Below are positions 15,874-24,713 of a stretch of DNA of 64,000 nucleotides, piece by piece. Every line of letters starts with the position of its first letter. Position 1 is the first letter of the stretch. The DNA lies in the NCBI RefSeq assembly GCF_012113595.1, contig NZ_CP050831.1, forward strand, positions 3,038,001-3,102,000, given 5' to 3'. The notes below the pieces were generated by a model that saw nothing but the letters and a program-made list of their open reading frames with translations, was not told the origin of the DNA and did not search any database. This stretch comes from Bacteroides faecium (lineage in GTDB: Bacteria > Bacteroidota > Bacteroidia > Bacteroidales > Bacteroidaceae). Both the position numbers and the translations under genes were made by a program.

Positions 15874-16722
15874 CTAACGGGTATGTTTCTCTGCATGGTA
15901 GGATGAACGAACAAGGGGGGCGCTCTCTACGATGTTAAATCCTTTTTCTAAACCGATGGTCTTGTATTTTGCGAATTGTTGTGGAGTCACATATTCCGCT
16001 ACGGGATAATGACGGTGACTGGGTTGCAGGTATTGTCCTATAGTAAGAATTTGGCAGCCGACTGCTAATAGATCGTCCATCAACATTTTTACTTCTTCGG
16101 GAGTTTCTCCCAGCCCGACCATGATACCGCTTTTGGATTTGACTCCTTTGGCGGAGATACGTCCGATCACTTGCAGGCTCGTATCATAGTTGGCCGCGCT
16201 ACGTACCAGCGGACTGATGCGGCGGACGGTTTCCATATTATGTGAGATGATGTCGGGGCAGGCTTCTATCACGAGGTCTACCAATTCCATCCTGCCCTGA
16301 AAATCGGGTATCAGTACTTCGATGGTAGTCTGAGGGTTCAGGCGTTTGATTTCGCGGATGGTGCGTGCCCAATGTTCCGCTCCCAAATCGGGAAGGTCGT
16401 CCCGGTCTACGGAAGTGATAACGGCATGGTCCAGCTTCATCAATGCAATGGATTCCGCTACATGGGCAGGTTCATTGATATCCAGTGGATGAGGGCGTCC
16501 GGTCTGCGTGTTGCAGAACTTGCAACTGCGGGTACAGATGTCACCGCCAATCATAAAGGTGGCAGTGCCTTTTCCCCAACATTCCCCCATATTAGGGCAA
16601 CGCCCACTGCTGCATATGGTATGCAGGCAATGGGAGTCGACGATTCGTTTTGTTTCGGTGTATCGTTCGTTGGCACCGATATTGATTTTCAGCCATTCGG
16701 GCTTACGTACTCTATCCGCCAT
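15874..16722 (-). CDS. lipA: Lipoyl synthase LipA
   Basis: A 282-residue radical-SAM enzyme that inserts two sulfur atoms into octanoyl groups on lipoyl domains of 2-oxoacid dehydrogenases and the glycine cleavage H protein. Both iron-sulfur sites are visible: the auxiliary cluster C-x4-C-x5-C in CSSGRCPNMGEC and the radical-SAM CTRSCKFC. The N-terminus is short but complete (RKPEWLKINIG). Its ATG overlaps the stop of the upstream peptidase gene by one base (TAATG), so the two are translationally linked. Confidence 0.95.
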   Translation of the reverse strand: MADRVRKPEWLKINIGANERYTETKRIVDSHCLHTICSSGRCPNMGECWGKGTATFMIGGDICTRSCKFCNTQTGRPHPLDINEPAHVAESIALMKLDHAVITSVDRDDLPDLGAEHWARTIREIKRLNPQTTIEVLIPDFQGRMELVDLVIEACPDIISHNMETVRRISPLVRSAANYDTSLQVIGRISAKGVKSKSGIMVGLGETPEEVKMLMDDLLAVGCQILTIGQYLQPSHRHYPVAEYVTPQQFAKYKTIGLEKGFNIVESAPLVRSSYHAEKHTR

Positions 16723-18932
16723 TACAAATTATTCAAGAAGAAGTTAGTCAACCGTGTGTACAGGTGTTGGCGGGTATTGCCACCGTATATTCCATGATTG
16801 CGGTTGGTATATACTTGCATATCGAATTGTTTTCCGAGTTGAACCAGGTGTTCGGCATACTCGGTACAGTTCTGGAAGTGTACATTATCATCTGCCATAC
16901 CGTGTACGAGCAACAAGTTACCATGCAGTTTGTCGGCACGGGTGAAAGCGGAGGATGCTTTGTAGCCTTCCGCGTTTTCTTTCGGAGTGCGCATGAAACG
17001 TTCGGTATAAACCGTATCATAGAAACGCCAGTCGGTCGGTGCGGCAACGGCTACTCCTGCTTTGAATACGGGAGTTCCTTCACTCATGCTCATAAGAGTC
17101 ATGTATCCGCCGTAGCTCCATCCCCAAATACCGATGCGGTCTTTGTCTACATAAGGTTGTTTGCCGAGGTAAAGAGCGGTTTCTACCTGGTCTTTGGCTT
17201 CTTTCACGCCAATTTTCAGATATGTGCATTTTTCAAAGGCTTCTCCACGACCACCTGTTCCGCGACCATCCACGCATACAACAATGAATCCGCGGCTTGC
17301 CATATAGGTTTCCCAGCTAATGCCCCAGTTGTCCAATACTTGCTGTGAACCGGGACCACTGTATTGATACATCAGTACCGGATATTTCTTCGATGCGGAG
17401 AAATCTACGGGTTTCATCATCCAACCGTTCAAGGTTACACCATCCGTAGTCTGGAAGGTGAAGAATTCTTTCTGCGGTACTGCATATCCTGATAAAGTCT
17501 CTTTCAGCTTGTCATTTGTAATCAATGTCTTGAGCGTTTTGCCCGAGTTATCGTTCAATGTTACCACCATCGGATTATTCAGGTTGGTGAACTTGTTCAT
17601 ATAATACTTCATTGATTTGCTGAAAAGCGGGGTGTTCGTTCCCACTTGTTGAGACAGTTTTATCTTTTTGCCTTTCTTGTCTGTCTTGTAGACAGCTTTG
17701 CGAAGCGGGCTTTCTTCATTGCTGGTGTAGTAGAAAGAACCATCTTCCTCGTCATATCCCAGGAAGTCTTTTACTTCAAACTTTCCGTTCGTCACCTTTT
17801 TGATAAGATTGCCCCCCATGCTATACCAGTAAAGGTGGCTATAACCATCGCGCTCACTGAGCAGGCTGAAGTATTCGGGGTAGAATTCGATGTTATCGAA
17901 GGTGTTCTCTTTAATATAATAAGGAGATTCGTCACGCAATACCAGTTTGCAAAGCGTGGAACGAGGGTCGGCAAAGTAAAGGTCGAAACGGTCTTGATGA
18001 CGGTTCAGCGTCATGATTGCCAGTTTGTTGGCATCTTTGGTAAAGCGGATGCGGGGGATATATCCATCTGCATCCAGCGGAAGTTTCATGGTGCGGGTAA
18101 CGCGTGATTTGATATCATACGTGCGTACTTCTACTTTTGAGTTCGGGTAGCCGGCCTTCGGATACTTATACGTATATTCTCCCGGATAATCCTTGAGAGC
18201 GTCTATGCGGGGAGCTTCTCCGGCAAATACCGGGAAAGAGTAGGAAGGGACTGCCGATTCATCGAAACGGATAAAGGCAATCTGCGTATTGTCAGCGCTG
18301 AATTCCAAAGCACGGTTGAAGCTGAACTCTTCTTCGTACACCCAGTCGGGGATACCATTGATGATAGAGTTTTGTTTGCCATCTTCAGTCACCTGGCTTT
18401 CACTGTTGCCATAGAGCAGCTTGACAAGGAAGATGTTATTGTCACGGACAAAAGCAATCATTGTGCCGTCCGGTGAAAAGACGGGGACCTGTTGAGGTCC
18501 GCCGTCAGACAGCCGTTCAATAATGTTGTTTGTCGTAACGCCCTTATCATTTCGTTTCAAAGGGTATATATAATGTACAGCTGTATATGAATGCCGGTAA
18601 ATCGGATTTGTCTTGGTAGCAATCAGTAATTTTTGTCCGTCGGGTGAGAACTGATAACTGTCGAAGTTCTTGAAGTTACATTCTCGTGCAGTGTTTACAT
18701 CGAAGATAACTTCTACCTTTTCGCCTGTCTTGAAAGAATATTTGATGATTTGCGTGCCTTCGGCGTTTATCTGCGTGTAGTGCTCACCGTCGGGTGTAGG
18801 GATGACTCCCTGAATGTTTTCCGGACGGAAACGTCCGGAGGTGATATCTTTTAAATCAAGTGCCTTTTGACCCTGTGCCATTCCGGTCAGGCAGATAAAG
18901 CAGAAGAGCAGAACTAAACTAACTTTTCTCAT
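16722..18932 (-). CDS. Dipeptidyl peptidase IV (S9B family)
   Basis: A 736-residue secreted prolyl peptidase with a signal peptide (1-19, ending GMAQ). The N-terminal half is the DPP-IV propeller with Tol-like repeats (FSPDGQKL, FSPDGTMIAF); the Glu motif that anchors the substrate N-terminus is in DWVYEEEF. The C-terminal alpha/beta hydrolase domain has S606 in GWSYGGYM, D in HGMADDN (about 681) and H713 in RNHGIYGG. It removes X-Pro or X-Ala dipeptides. It is encoded directly upstream of lipA with a one-base overlap. Confidence 0.9.
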   Translation of the reverse strand: MRKVSLVLLFCFICLTGMAQGQKALDLKDITSGRFRPENIQGVIPTPDGEHYTQINAEGTQIIKYSFKTGEKVEVIFDVNTARECNFKNFDSYQFSPDGQKLLIATKTNPIYRHSYTAVHYIYPLKRNDKGVTTNNIIERLSDGGPQQVPVFSPDGTMIAFVRDNNIFLVKLLYGNSESQVTEDGKQNSIINGIPDWVYEEEFSFNRALEFSADNTQIAFIRFDESAVPSYSFPVFAGEAPRIDALKDYPGEYTYKYPKAGYPNSKVEVRTYDIKSRVTRTMKLPLDADGYIPRIRFTKDANKLAIMTLNRHQDRFDLYFADPRSTLCKLVLRDESPYYIKENTFDNIEFYPEYFSLLSERDGYSHLYWYSMGGNLIKKVTNGKFEVKDFLGYDEEDGSFYYTSNEESPLRKAVYKTDKKGKKIKLSQQVGTNTPLFSKSMKYYMNKFTNLNNPMVVTLNDNSGKTLKTLITNDKLKETLSGYAVPQKEFFTFQTTDGVTLNGWMMKPVDFSASKKYPVLMYQYSGPGSQQVLDNWGISWETYMASRGFIVVCVDGRGTGGRGEAFEKCTYLKIGVKEAKDQVETALYLGKQPYVDKDRIGIWGWSYGGYMTLMSMSEGTPVFKAGVAVAAPTDWRFYDTVYTERFMRTPKENAEGYKASSAFTRADKLHGNLLLVHGMADDNVHFQNCTEYAEHLVQLGKQFDMQVYTNRNHGIYGGNTRQHLYTRLTNFFLNNL

Positions 18933-18984
18933 TTTATGAATCGTTTTATATTATACAGTTTAAAGGTTTTAAATTCGTATCCTG

Positions 18985-19015
18985 CAAAAATAGTAATAAA
19001 CTTAAATACCTCAAA
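18985..19015 (-). promoter_or_regulatory. Promoter of the DPP-IV/lipA operon
   Basis: On the minus strand TTTG (19015-19012), a 19-bp spacer and TATTTTTG (18992-18985) match the full Bacteroides consensus, 53 bases before the peptidase start. Confidence 0.7.
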
Positions 19016-19138
19016 GTACAAACTCTTTTTTTAGATTCGGATAGCGGCTTATTTCCTTAACTTTTAGATTTGTTTAGTATCCCGACATGACTGTTTAGTT
19101 AAAAAAGTGGTTTATAATTAAAATAACTCTCTTTTTCC

Positions 19139-19170
19139 TTGCTTTTTAAATTAAAATAGTGATATATTTG
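19139..19170 (+). promoter_or_regulatory. Promoter of the SPFH/RHH gene pair
   Basis: TTG (19139-19141), a 21-bp spacer and TATATTTG (19163-19170), 24 bases before the SPFH start. Confidence 0.65.
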
Positions 19171-19193
19171 TGATATCAAAATAATATCAAAAA

Positions 19194-20150
19194 ATGAATG
19201 CTATGAATACAAAAGAATTTAAGTACAATGGTGCGGTTATTAATGGCTTTCTAGCCTTGTTCCTCAATTTGATAGTGTTGCCGTTATTGGTTGTAACGAG
19301 CTTTGTGCTTTTCAAGGGAAGCATTATTCTGTTTTTCTTGTTATTGTTCTTTATAGCATTGGCTATTCTGATGATTCCGGGCTACTTTTCGCAAGAACCG
19401 AACGAAGCCCGGCTCATGGTGTTTTTCGGAAATTATAAAGGGACGTTTACTGAAAACGGATTTTTCTGGGTAAATCCTTTTATGAATAAGAAAAAACTTT
19501 CTTTACGTGCCCGTAATCTGGATGTGGAGCCCATTAAGGTGAATGATAAGATAGGTAATCCTATTTTGATTGGTCTGGTGCTTGTCTGGAAACTGAAAGA
19601 TACTTATAAGGCAATGTTCGAAATTGATGCGCAGACCATGGCGGATAATAAAGGAACCGGGCAAATGAGCGTGACTGTTGCCGGGCGTATGAATGCTTTT
19701 GAAGATTTTGTCCGTGTGCAAAGTGATGCTGCGCTTCGCCAAGTGGCTGGATTGTATGCTTATGACGACAACGAGGCGAACGTGGATGAATTGACGTTGC
19801 GTAGTGGCGGTGATGAAATCAATGAACAGTTGGAACAGAAGTTGAATGAACGCTTGGCTATGGCAGGTATGGAGATAGTGGAAGCCCGTATTAATTACCT
19901 GGCTTATGCTCCGGAGATTGCAGCGGTTATGTTGCGCCGCCAGCAGGCATCAGCTATTATCAGTGCTCGTGAAAAGATTGTTGAGGGTGCTGTGTCAATG
20001 GTTAGCATGGCATTACATAAACTTTCTGAAGAAGAGATTGTTGAATTGGATGAGGACAAGAAAGCTGCCATGGTAAGTAATTTGCTTGTGGTGCTTTGTG
20101 CGGATGAAGCTGCGCAGCCGGTAGTGAATACGGGTACGCTGAATCATTGA
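19194..20150 (+). CDS. SPFH (band 7) domain membrane protein
   Basis: A 318-residue protein with two close hydrophobic segments (about 18-65), then the SPFH/band-7 domain: NEARLMVFFGNYKGTF, GFFWVNPF and a helical region LNERLAMAGMEIVEARI. SPFH proteins form ring- or cage-shaped oligomers on membranes and often regulate proteases or membrane order. In Bacteroides this form is regularly followed by a small Arc-like protein, as here (30 bases downstream). ATG at 19203 is an alternative start. Confidence 0.85.
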   Translation: MNAMNTKEFKYNGAVINGFLALFLNLIVLPLLVVTSFVLFKGSIILFFLLLFFIALAILMIPGYFSQEPNEARLMVFFGNYKGTFTENGFFWVNPFMNKKKLSLRARNLDVEPIKVNDKIGNPILIGLVLVWKLKDTYKAMFEIDAQTMADNKGTGQMSVTVAGRMNAFEDFVRVQSDAALRQVAGLYAYDDNEANVDELTLRSGGDEINEQLEQKLNERLAMAGMEIVEARINYLAYAPEIAAVMLRRQQASAIISAREKIVEGAVSMVSMALHKLSEEEIVELDEDKKAAMVSNLLVVLCADEAAQPVVNTGTLNH

Positions 20151-20180
20151 TAAATTATAAAAAAAGAAGGTAAGAAAGAA

Positions 20181-20402
20181 GTGGCTAAAAAAGAATCTTC
20201 AATAAAGAGTTTTGTTCTGCGGGTGGATACTGAAACAATGGAAGCCATTGAAAAATGGGCGGCTGATGAGTTTCGGAGTACAAACGGGCAGCTTCAATGG
20301 ATTATTGCCGAAGCTTTGAGAAAAAGCGGACGGTTGAAAAAGAAATCGTCTAAAGCGGGGCATAGGCCAGTGAAATCTGACGAAGGAGAAGTGGATGATT
20401 AG
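20181..20402 (+). CDS. Arc-like ribbon-helix-helix protein
   Basis: A 73-residue protein starting at GTG (VAKKESSIKSF). The pattern SFVLRVDTETMEAIEKWAADEFRS is a ribbon-helix-helix: a beta strand that would enter the DNA major groove, then two helices ending NGQLQWIIAEALRKSGR, plus a basic tail. It is probably a DNA-binding dimer, perhaps regulating the SPFH gene upstream, but a structural role in an SPFH complex is equally possible. It sits 30 bases after the SPFH stop in the same operon. Confidence 0.75.
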   Translation: MAKKESSIKSFVLRVDTETMEAIEKWAADEFRSTNGQLQWIIAEALRKSGRLKKKSSKAGHRPVKSDEGEVDD

Positions 20403-20522
20403 CTATTCTTCTCCTTCCTCACTATTTTTGCTTCATTTTCTCCTATATTCTTTGAGACAATTTAATAGGTGGTGATACTGATTTTTGTATGGTTTTGATG
20501 AGGATTATTGGGTGAGATTCAA

Positions 20523-20530
20523 TATCTTTG
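20523..20530 (+). promoter_or_regulatory. -7 box TATCTTTG upstream of a small membrane protein
   Basis: It lies 26 bases before ATG 20557 and inside the longer open frame that begins at 20485, which argues that translation starts at 20557. Confidence 0.6.
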
Positions 20531-20556
20531 TGAAAAGGACTTTAAATATTACCACT

Positions 20557-20859
20557 ATGAATTCAAAAAGGAAAGACTTGCAGTATGCTTCTGTTTTCTT
20601 GTTGGCAGTGGCGTTGACCTTCCTGTTGGGGAAGGGGGATAATCTTTGGTTGGTGTCATGGGGCGACCTGATACCGAGTTTATTTGTACTGTTCATTGCG
20701 GGCGATTGCCTGTATAGTTCCCTGCTTCGTATCAAACGTGGCGAAGAAGAAGGAGGAGCCCGTTGGAGTACTTGCTTTACTTTTTTAGTGTTCAGCATTA
20801 TTTTTATGGGCGATTTATTCTTTATCGGCAACTTCATTGTTGACAAATTATTTGGGTAA
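20557..20859 (+). CDS. Small three-span membrane protein, unknown function
   Basis: A 100-residue protein with three hydrophobic segments (about 10-25, 34-54 and 72-95) separated by a charged loop (RIKRGEEEGGARW). No family recognised. It has its own -7 box and is followed 85 bases later by the BlaI-type repressor gene, with repeated half-sites TTAGTT/AACTAA between them. Confidence 0.6.
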   Translation: MNSKRKDLQYASVFLLAVALTFLLGKGDNLWLVSWGDLIPSLFVLFIAGDCLYSSLLRIKRGEEEGGARWSTCFTFLVFSIIFMGDLFFIGNFIVDKLFG

Positions 20860-20869
20860 ACTATAAGCT

Positions 20870-20924
20870 TTAGTTTACTTTAACTAGGAAAATTAGTTTA
20901 TGAACTAAAACTTTTCGTTATTTG
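20870..20924 (+). promoter_or_regulatory. Candidate BlaI operator and promoter
   Basis: Two inverted repeats lie before the repressor gene: TTAGTT-N6-AACTAG (20870-20887) and TTAGTT-N4-AACTAA (20893-20908), then a weak -7 box TTATTTG (20918-20924). Position and symmetry suit autoregulation by the BlaI-type repressor. Confidence 0.5.
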
Positions 20925-20944
20925 CAGCAAATAATGTTGCAAGT

Positions 20945-21313
20945 ATGAAAGGATTAACAGTAAAAGAGGAAGAAATCATGGGCTTTTTTTGGGAAAAAGG
21001 TCCATTGTTCGTGAAGGAAATGTTGGCTTTCTATGGAGAACCGAAACCACATTTCAATACATTATCTACTATCGTGCGTGGGTTGGAAGACAAAGGTTTC
21101 CTGGCTCACTATACGTTTGGTAATACCTATCAATATTATCCTGTAGTCAGCGAAGAAGATTTTCGTAAAGGAACGCTTCGGAATGTGATTAGCAAGTATT
21201 TTAATAATTCTTATTTAAGCGCTGTCTCTTCTTTAGTCAAAGAAGAAGATATTTCTTTGGATGAGTTGAAACGGCTCATCAACGAAGTGGAACAGGCTGA
21301 TAAGAAAGATTAA
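20945..21313 (+). CDS. BlaI/MecI-family winged-helix repressor
   Basis: A 122-residue repressor: LTVKEEEIMGFFWEKGP starts the winged helix, with recognition-helix region NTLSTIVRGLEDKGFL and wing AHYTFGNTYQYYPVVS; the C-terminal helices (about 75-122) dimerise. In BlaI/BlaR1 systems the repressor is cut after the membrane sensor receives a signal. The sensor gene follows after 23 bases. No beta-lactamase gene is nearby, so the signal is probably not a beta-lactam. Confidence 0.85.
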   Translation: MKGLTVKEEEIMGFFWEKGPLFVKEMLAFYGEPKPHFNTLSTIVRGLEDKGFLAHYTFGNTYQYYPVVSEEDFRKGTLRNVISKYFNNSYLSAVSSLVKEEDISLDELKRLINEVEQADKKD

Positions 21314-21336
21314 TTAATAAAACGACAATCTATACT

Positions 21337-23676
21337 ATGGGAGCATTCTTCATTTACATATTAAAATCATCCGTTTGCCTTGTTTTGTTTTACCTGTTTT
21401 TTCGGTTATTACTTAGTAAGGAGACTTTTCATCGCTTTAATCGTGTTGCTTTATTGGGAGTGCTATTCCTGTCACTACTCATCCCTTTTATCGAAGTAAC
21501 AACGAATCACCAGGTTGAAGTGCAACAGACGGTGCTTACCATCGAGCAGTTGTTGATGATGGCAGAAATGGAATCTACCGCTGTTGATGCGGCTGGAGTA
21601 GCGGTGAATGAAGCTGCTTCTTTTTCTTGGATAGAAATCGTCCTGCTTGTCTATCTGGCTGGCATTATATTCCTTGCCTGCCGTAATCTATATTCTTTAT
21701 TCTGTCTTTTCAGATTAATACATTCCGGTAAACGGGAAAAATTAGAGAATGGAGTCACGCTTGTCGTTCACGAGCAGGAGATAGCTCCGTTCAGTTGGAT
21801 GAAGTATATTGTTATCAGTCAAAAAGACCTGAGGGAGAACGGGCGGGAAATTCTGATTCACGAGGCGGCACATATCCGACATCGTCATTCCATAGATTTA
21901 TTGTTGGCGGATATTTGTATCTTCTTTCAGTGGTTCAATCCCGGTGCATGGTTGCTGAAACAGGAATTGCAGAATATCCATGAGTATGAAGCGGACGAGA
22001 CTGTAATCAATGAAGGAGTAAACGCGAAAGAATATCAACTATTATTAATAAAAAAAGCCGTTGGCACAAGGCTCTACTCTATGGCCAACAGCTTTAATCA
22101 CAGTAAACTTAAAAAACGTATCACTATGATGTTAAAAGAAAAATCAAATCCGTGGGCACGTTTGAAGTACTTGTATGTACTTCCGTTGGCAGCTATTGCA
22201 GTAACTGCTTTTGCCCGTCCCGAAGTCTCTGAAAAAGTAGAAGAGATTTCTGTCGTCAAAGTTAATGATTTGGCGAATTATATGCAAGAAAATGTATTGG
22301 GAGATGCGGTTAATGTGTTGCAAGATACTGTAAAAGTGTCACATAGCGGCAGTAAGACCGATATTAATGCTGAAGAGCGTACAGCAAAAACGAAAGATGA
22401 TGAAGAAATGATCATTTTTGAAGTAGTGGAACAAATGCCTGAATATCCGGGTGGTATAGATGCGTTAAAAAAGTATCTGAAAGATAAGGTAGATAGTTCT
22501 AACATGAAAGGTAAAGCCGGAGGAAGGGTGATAGTCGGTTTCACAGTGGATGAGACTGGAAAAGTGAAGGATGTGCAAGTGCTTCAATCAGACCAATCTG
22601 TATTGAATAAAGAAGCTGAAAGAATTGTGAACGGGATGCCGGCCTGGATTCCGGGAAAGCAGCGTGGTGTGCCTGTATCTGTGAAATATTCAGTTCCGGT
22701 AAGATTTGGAGATATCAGATTTCCGGAAAATAAGAAGCCGTTAATTATGGTTGATGGCAAAGAAGTGAGCATGGATGATTTTGAGAAAATTGATAGGGAC
22801 ATAATAGAAAGCGTGTCAGTTTTGAAGGATAGTGCTTCTATAAAAGTGCATGGTAAACGTGGCGTAAATGGAATGATACTCGTAACCACAAAGAAACCCG
22901 GTACGACATCGCAATTTAAATTTTCTAAAGTGGATAATCAAGAAAACGTAGTTCCCGATTTTCAAGTTACCGGTACTGTTGTTGACGAACAGGGACGCCC
23001 TAAACCCGGTGTAAGTATAATTGTGCCTAATACGACTTCTGGCGCAATATCAGATGTAAATGGTCATTTCAGCTTGAAAGCAGTGAAGGGTGGTAACCTG
23101 CTATTTTCTTTTATCGGATATAAATCCATGAAAGTTCCCGTGACTGCTACGATGTCAGTGCGGATGGAACAGGAGGTAGTCAACTTATTGCCGGAAACAA
23201 CAAGTCGGCTGATAAGAGTTCGAGATACAAAACCTACCGGACTTATTAATGGAATTACTGTGCATGGAGTGAAAGAGGGCGAACAGCCTTTGGTTATTGT
23301 TGATGGTAAGGAAGCATTGGAAAAAGATGCTTTATCTAAGATAGCTCCTGACCATATCAAAAGCATTACTATACTGAAAGATAAACCGGCGACCGCTGTT
23401 TATGGAGATAAGGCAAAGGATGGAGTGATTATTGTAGAAATGATGACGGACGAAGATTTTCAGGCTATGAAGAATAACCGTCAACTCAATTATGCTAATG
23501 CATGGCAACTGGCTGAAAGTACTGCGAAAGATATGGAAGGAGAAGTTATATACCTCTTGGATGGAAAAGAGGTTACTGCAAGTAAATTGGAGCAAATATC
23601 GGCTAAGACTATAAAATCGGCATCGGCAGATCGTGTAGATGGTAAGATAGTTATTCGTTTAGTGAGTGAAAAGTAA
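21337..23676 (+). CDS. BlaR1-like M56 metallopeptidase fused to TonB-C and carboxypeptidase-regulatory-like domains
   Basis: A 779-residue protein. The first 300 residues are a BlaR1/MecR1-type M56 peptidase with four membrane helices and the zinc site HEAAH (175-179) plus a downstream glutamate in HEYEADE. Next come a helix (PLAAIAVTAFA), a TonB C-terminal domain (about 365-455, MPEYPGGIDALKKYL to VPVRFG), a short plug-like segment (about 468-515, VDGKEVS to VNGMILVTTKK), a carboxypeptidase-regulatory-like domain (about 545-615, VTGTVVDEQGRPKPG) and a second plug-like segment (about 645-700). The penicillin-binding sensor of BlaR1 is absent. It forms an operon with the repressor and meets miaA tail-to-tail 13 bases on. 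Confidence 0.85.
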   Translation: MGAFFIYILKSSVCLVLFYLFFRLLLSKETFHRFNRVALLGVLFLSLLIPFIEVTTNHQVEVQQTVLTIEQLLMMAEMESTAVDAAGVAVNEAASFSWIEIVLLVYLAGIIFLACRNLYSLFCLFRLIHSGKREKLENGVTLVVHEQEIAPFSWMKYIVISQKDLRENGREILIHEAAHIRHRHSIDLLLADICIFFQWFNPGAWLLKQELQNIHEYEADETVINEGVNAKEYQLLLIKKAVGTRLYSMANSFNHSKLKKRITMMLKEKSNPWARLKYLYVLPLAAIAVTAFARPEVSEKVEEISVVKVNDLANYMQENVLGDAVNVLQDTVKVSHSGSKTDINAEERTAKTKDDEEMIIFEVVEQMPEYPGGIDALKKYLKDKVDSSNMKGKAGGRVIVGFTVDETGKVKDVQVLQSDQSVLNKEAERIVNGMPAWIPGKQRGVPVSVKYSVPVRFGDIRFPENKKPLIMVDGKEVSMDDFEKIDRDIIESVSVLKDSASIKVHGKRGVNGMILVTTKKPGTTSQFKFSKVDNQENVVPDFQVTGTVVDEQGRPKPGVSIIVPNTTSGAISDVNGHFSLKAVKGGNLLFSFIGYKSMKVPVTATMSVRMEQEVVNLLPETTSRLIRVRDTKPTGLINGITVHGVKEGEQPLVIVDGKEALEKDALSKIAPDHIKSITILKDKPATAVYGDKAKDGVIIVEMMTDEDFQAMKNNRQLNYANAWQLAESTAKDMEGEVIYLLDGKEVTASKLEQISAKTIKSASADRVDGKIVIRLVSEK

Positions 23677-23689
23677 TATATTTGAAAGG

Positions 23690-24589
23690 TTATGATAAAG
23701 ATTGACGGAGGTATGTAAGTATCTCCGTTTCTTGTTCCGGATGGAACCAGCGTATTTCCTCATCCCGTTTGAACCAGGTCATCTGTTTGCGTGAATAAAT
23801 ACGGGAGTTTTGCTTTATCTTTTCGATGGCAAAAGGTAATTCCCATTCTCCATCCAAGTATTTGAATATTTCTTTGTATCCTACCGTATTAAGAGAGTTA
23901 AGGTGACGGTAGGGAAGTACGGAACGTACTTCTTCCAGCAATCCTTCTTCCATCATCATGTCTACACGTCGGTTGATGCGGTCGTAAAGTTCTTCCCGGT
24001 CGCGGGTTAATCCTATTTTGATAATACGGAAAGGGCGTTCTTTCTTTTGTTGCGTACGGAAAGAAGTGTACGTGCGTCCCGTCATATAGCAGATTTCCAG
24101 TGCATGAATCACTCGCTTGGGATTCTTTAAATCTACAATACGATAATATTCCGGGTCTAATAAGCGGAGTTCAGCACAGAGTTGTTCAAGTCCTTCTTCC
24201 TCATATTTCTGCAACATGAGTTGACGAGTTTCCGCATCGACGGTAGGAATATCGTCAATACCTTTGCAGATAGCATCGACATACATCATCGAGCCGCCGG
24301 TAAGAACCACAACTTCATGTTCGATAAATAACTTTTCAAGTATTTCCAGTGCTTCCGCTTCATATTGGGCGGCACTGTAATAGTCTGTAAGATGGAGCGT
24401 GCCGACTAAGTGATGGGGCACACGTGCCAGTTGTTCGGGAGTAGGTGCTGCCGTACCTATTTTTAATTCGGCATAAAGCTGTCTCGAATCAGCAGATACA
24501 ATGCTTGTCTGGAAATTCTCTGCTATCCGTAGACTCAATTCGGTTTTCCCTACGCCGGTAGGACCTATAAGAACAATGAGAGTAGGCAT
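23690..24589 (-). CDS. miaA: tRNA dimethylallyltransferase MiaA
   Basis: A 299-residue enzyme that transfers a dimethylallyl group to N6 of A37 in tRNAs reading codons starting with U. It shows the P-loop GPTGVGKT (8-15), the DSRQLYAELKIGTAAP segment and the tRNA-contact region VGYKEIFKYLDGEW, with normal length for the family. It is the last gene in a minus-strand group after lpxA and a pRiA4b-like gene, separated from the latter by an AT-rich inverted repeat. Confidence 0.95.
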   Translation of the reverse strand: MPTLIVLIGPTGVGKTELSLRIAENFQTSIVSADSRQLYAELKIGTAAPTPEQLARVPHHLVGTLHLTDYYSAAQYEAEALEILEKLFIEHEVVVLTGGSMMYVDAICKGIDDIPTVDAETRQLMLQKYEEEGLEQLCAELRLLDPEYYRIVDLKNPKRVIHALEICYMTGRTYTSFRTQQKKERPFRIIKIGLTRDREELYDRINRRVDMMMEEGLLEEVRSVLPYRHLNSLNTVGYKEIFKYLDGEWELPFAIEKIKQNSRIYSRKQMTWFKRDEEIRWFHPEQETEILTYLRQSLS

Positions 24590-24596
24590 GGATTTT

Positions 24597-24701
24597 AAGT
24601 ATTAAGTATCAGGTATTAAGTATTAAAGTGTGAGCTAAAAAATAGTAGGTATTAACTGCCTGGCGCTGCATAGCAATTAATACCTAATACTTGATACTTG
24701 C
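24597..24701. repeat. AT-rich hairpin built from AAGTATTA-type tandem words
   Basis: AAGTATC (24604-24610) and AGGTATTAA (24611-24619) pair with GATACTT (24693-24699) and TTAATACCT (24677-24685); the right arm has one extra AATACTT. It fills the gap between the pRiA4b-like gene and miaA and may be a weak terminator. Confidence 0.55.
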
Positions 24702-24713
24702 TATTTAAAATTT

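Noticed and set aside
20945..23676. Beta-lactam resistance regulation by the BlaI/BlaR1-like pair
   Set aside because: No beta-lactamase or penicillin-binding-protein gene is near and the receptor lacks the penicillin-binding sensor domain.
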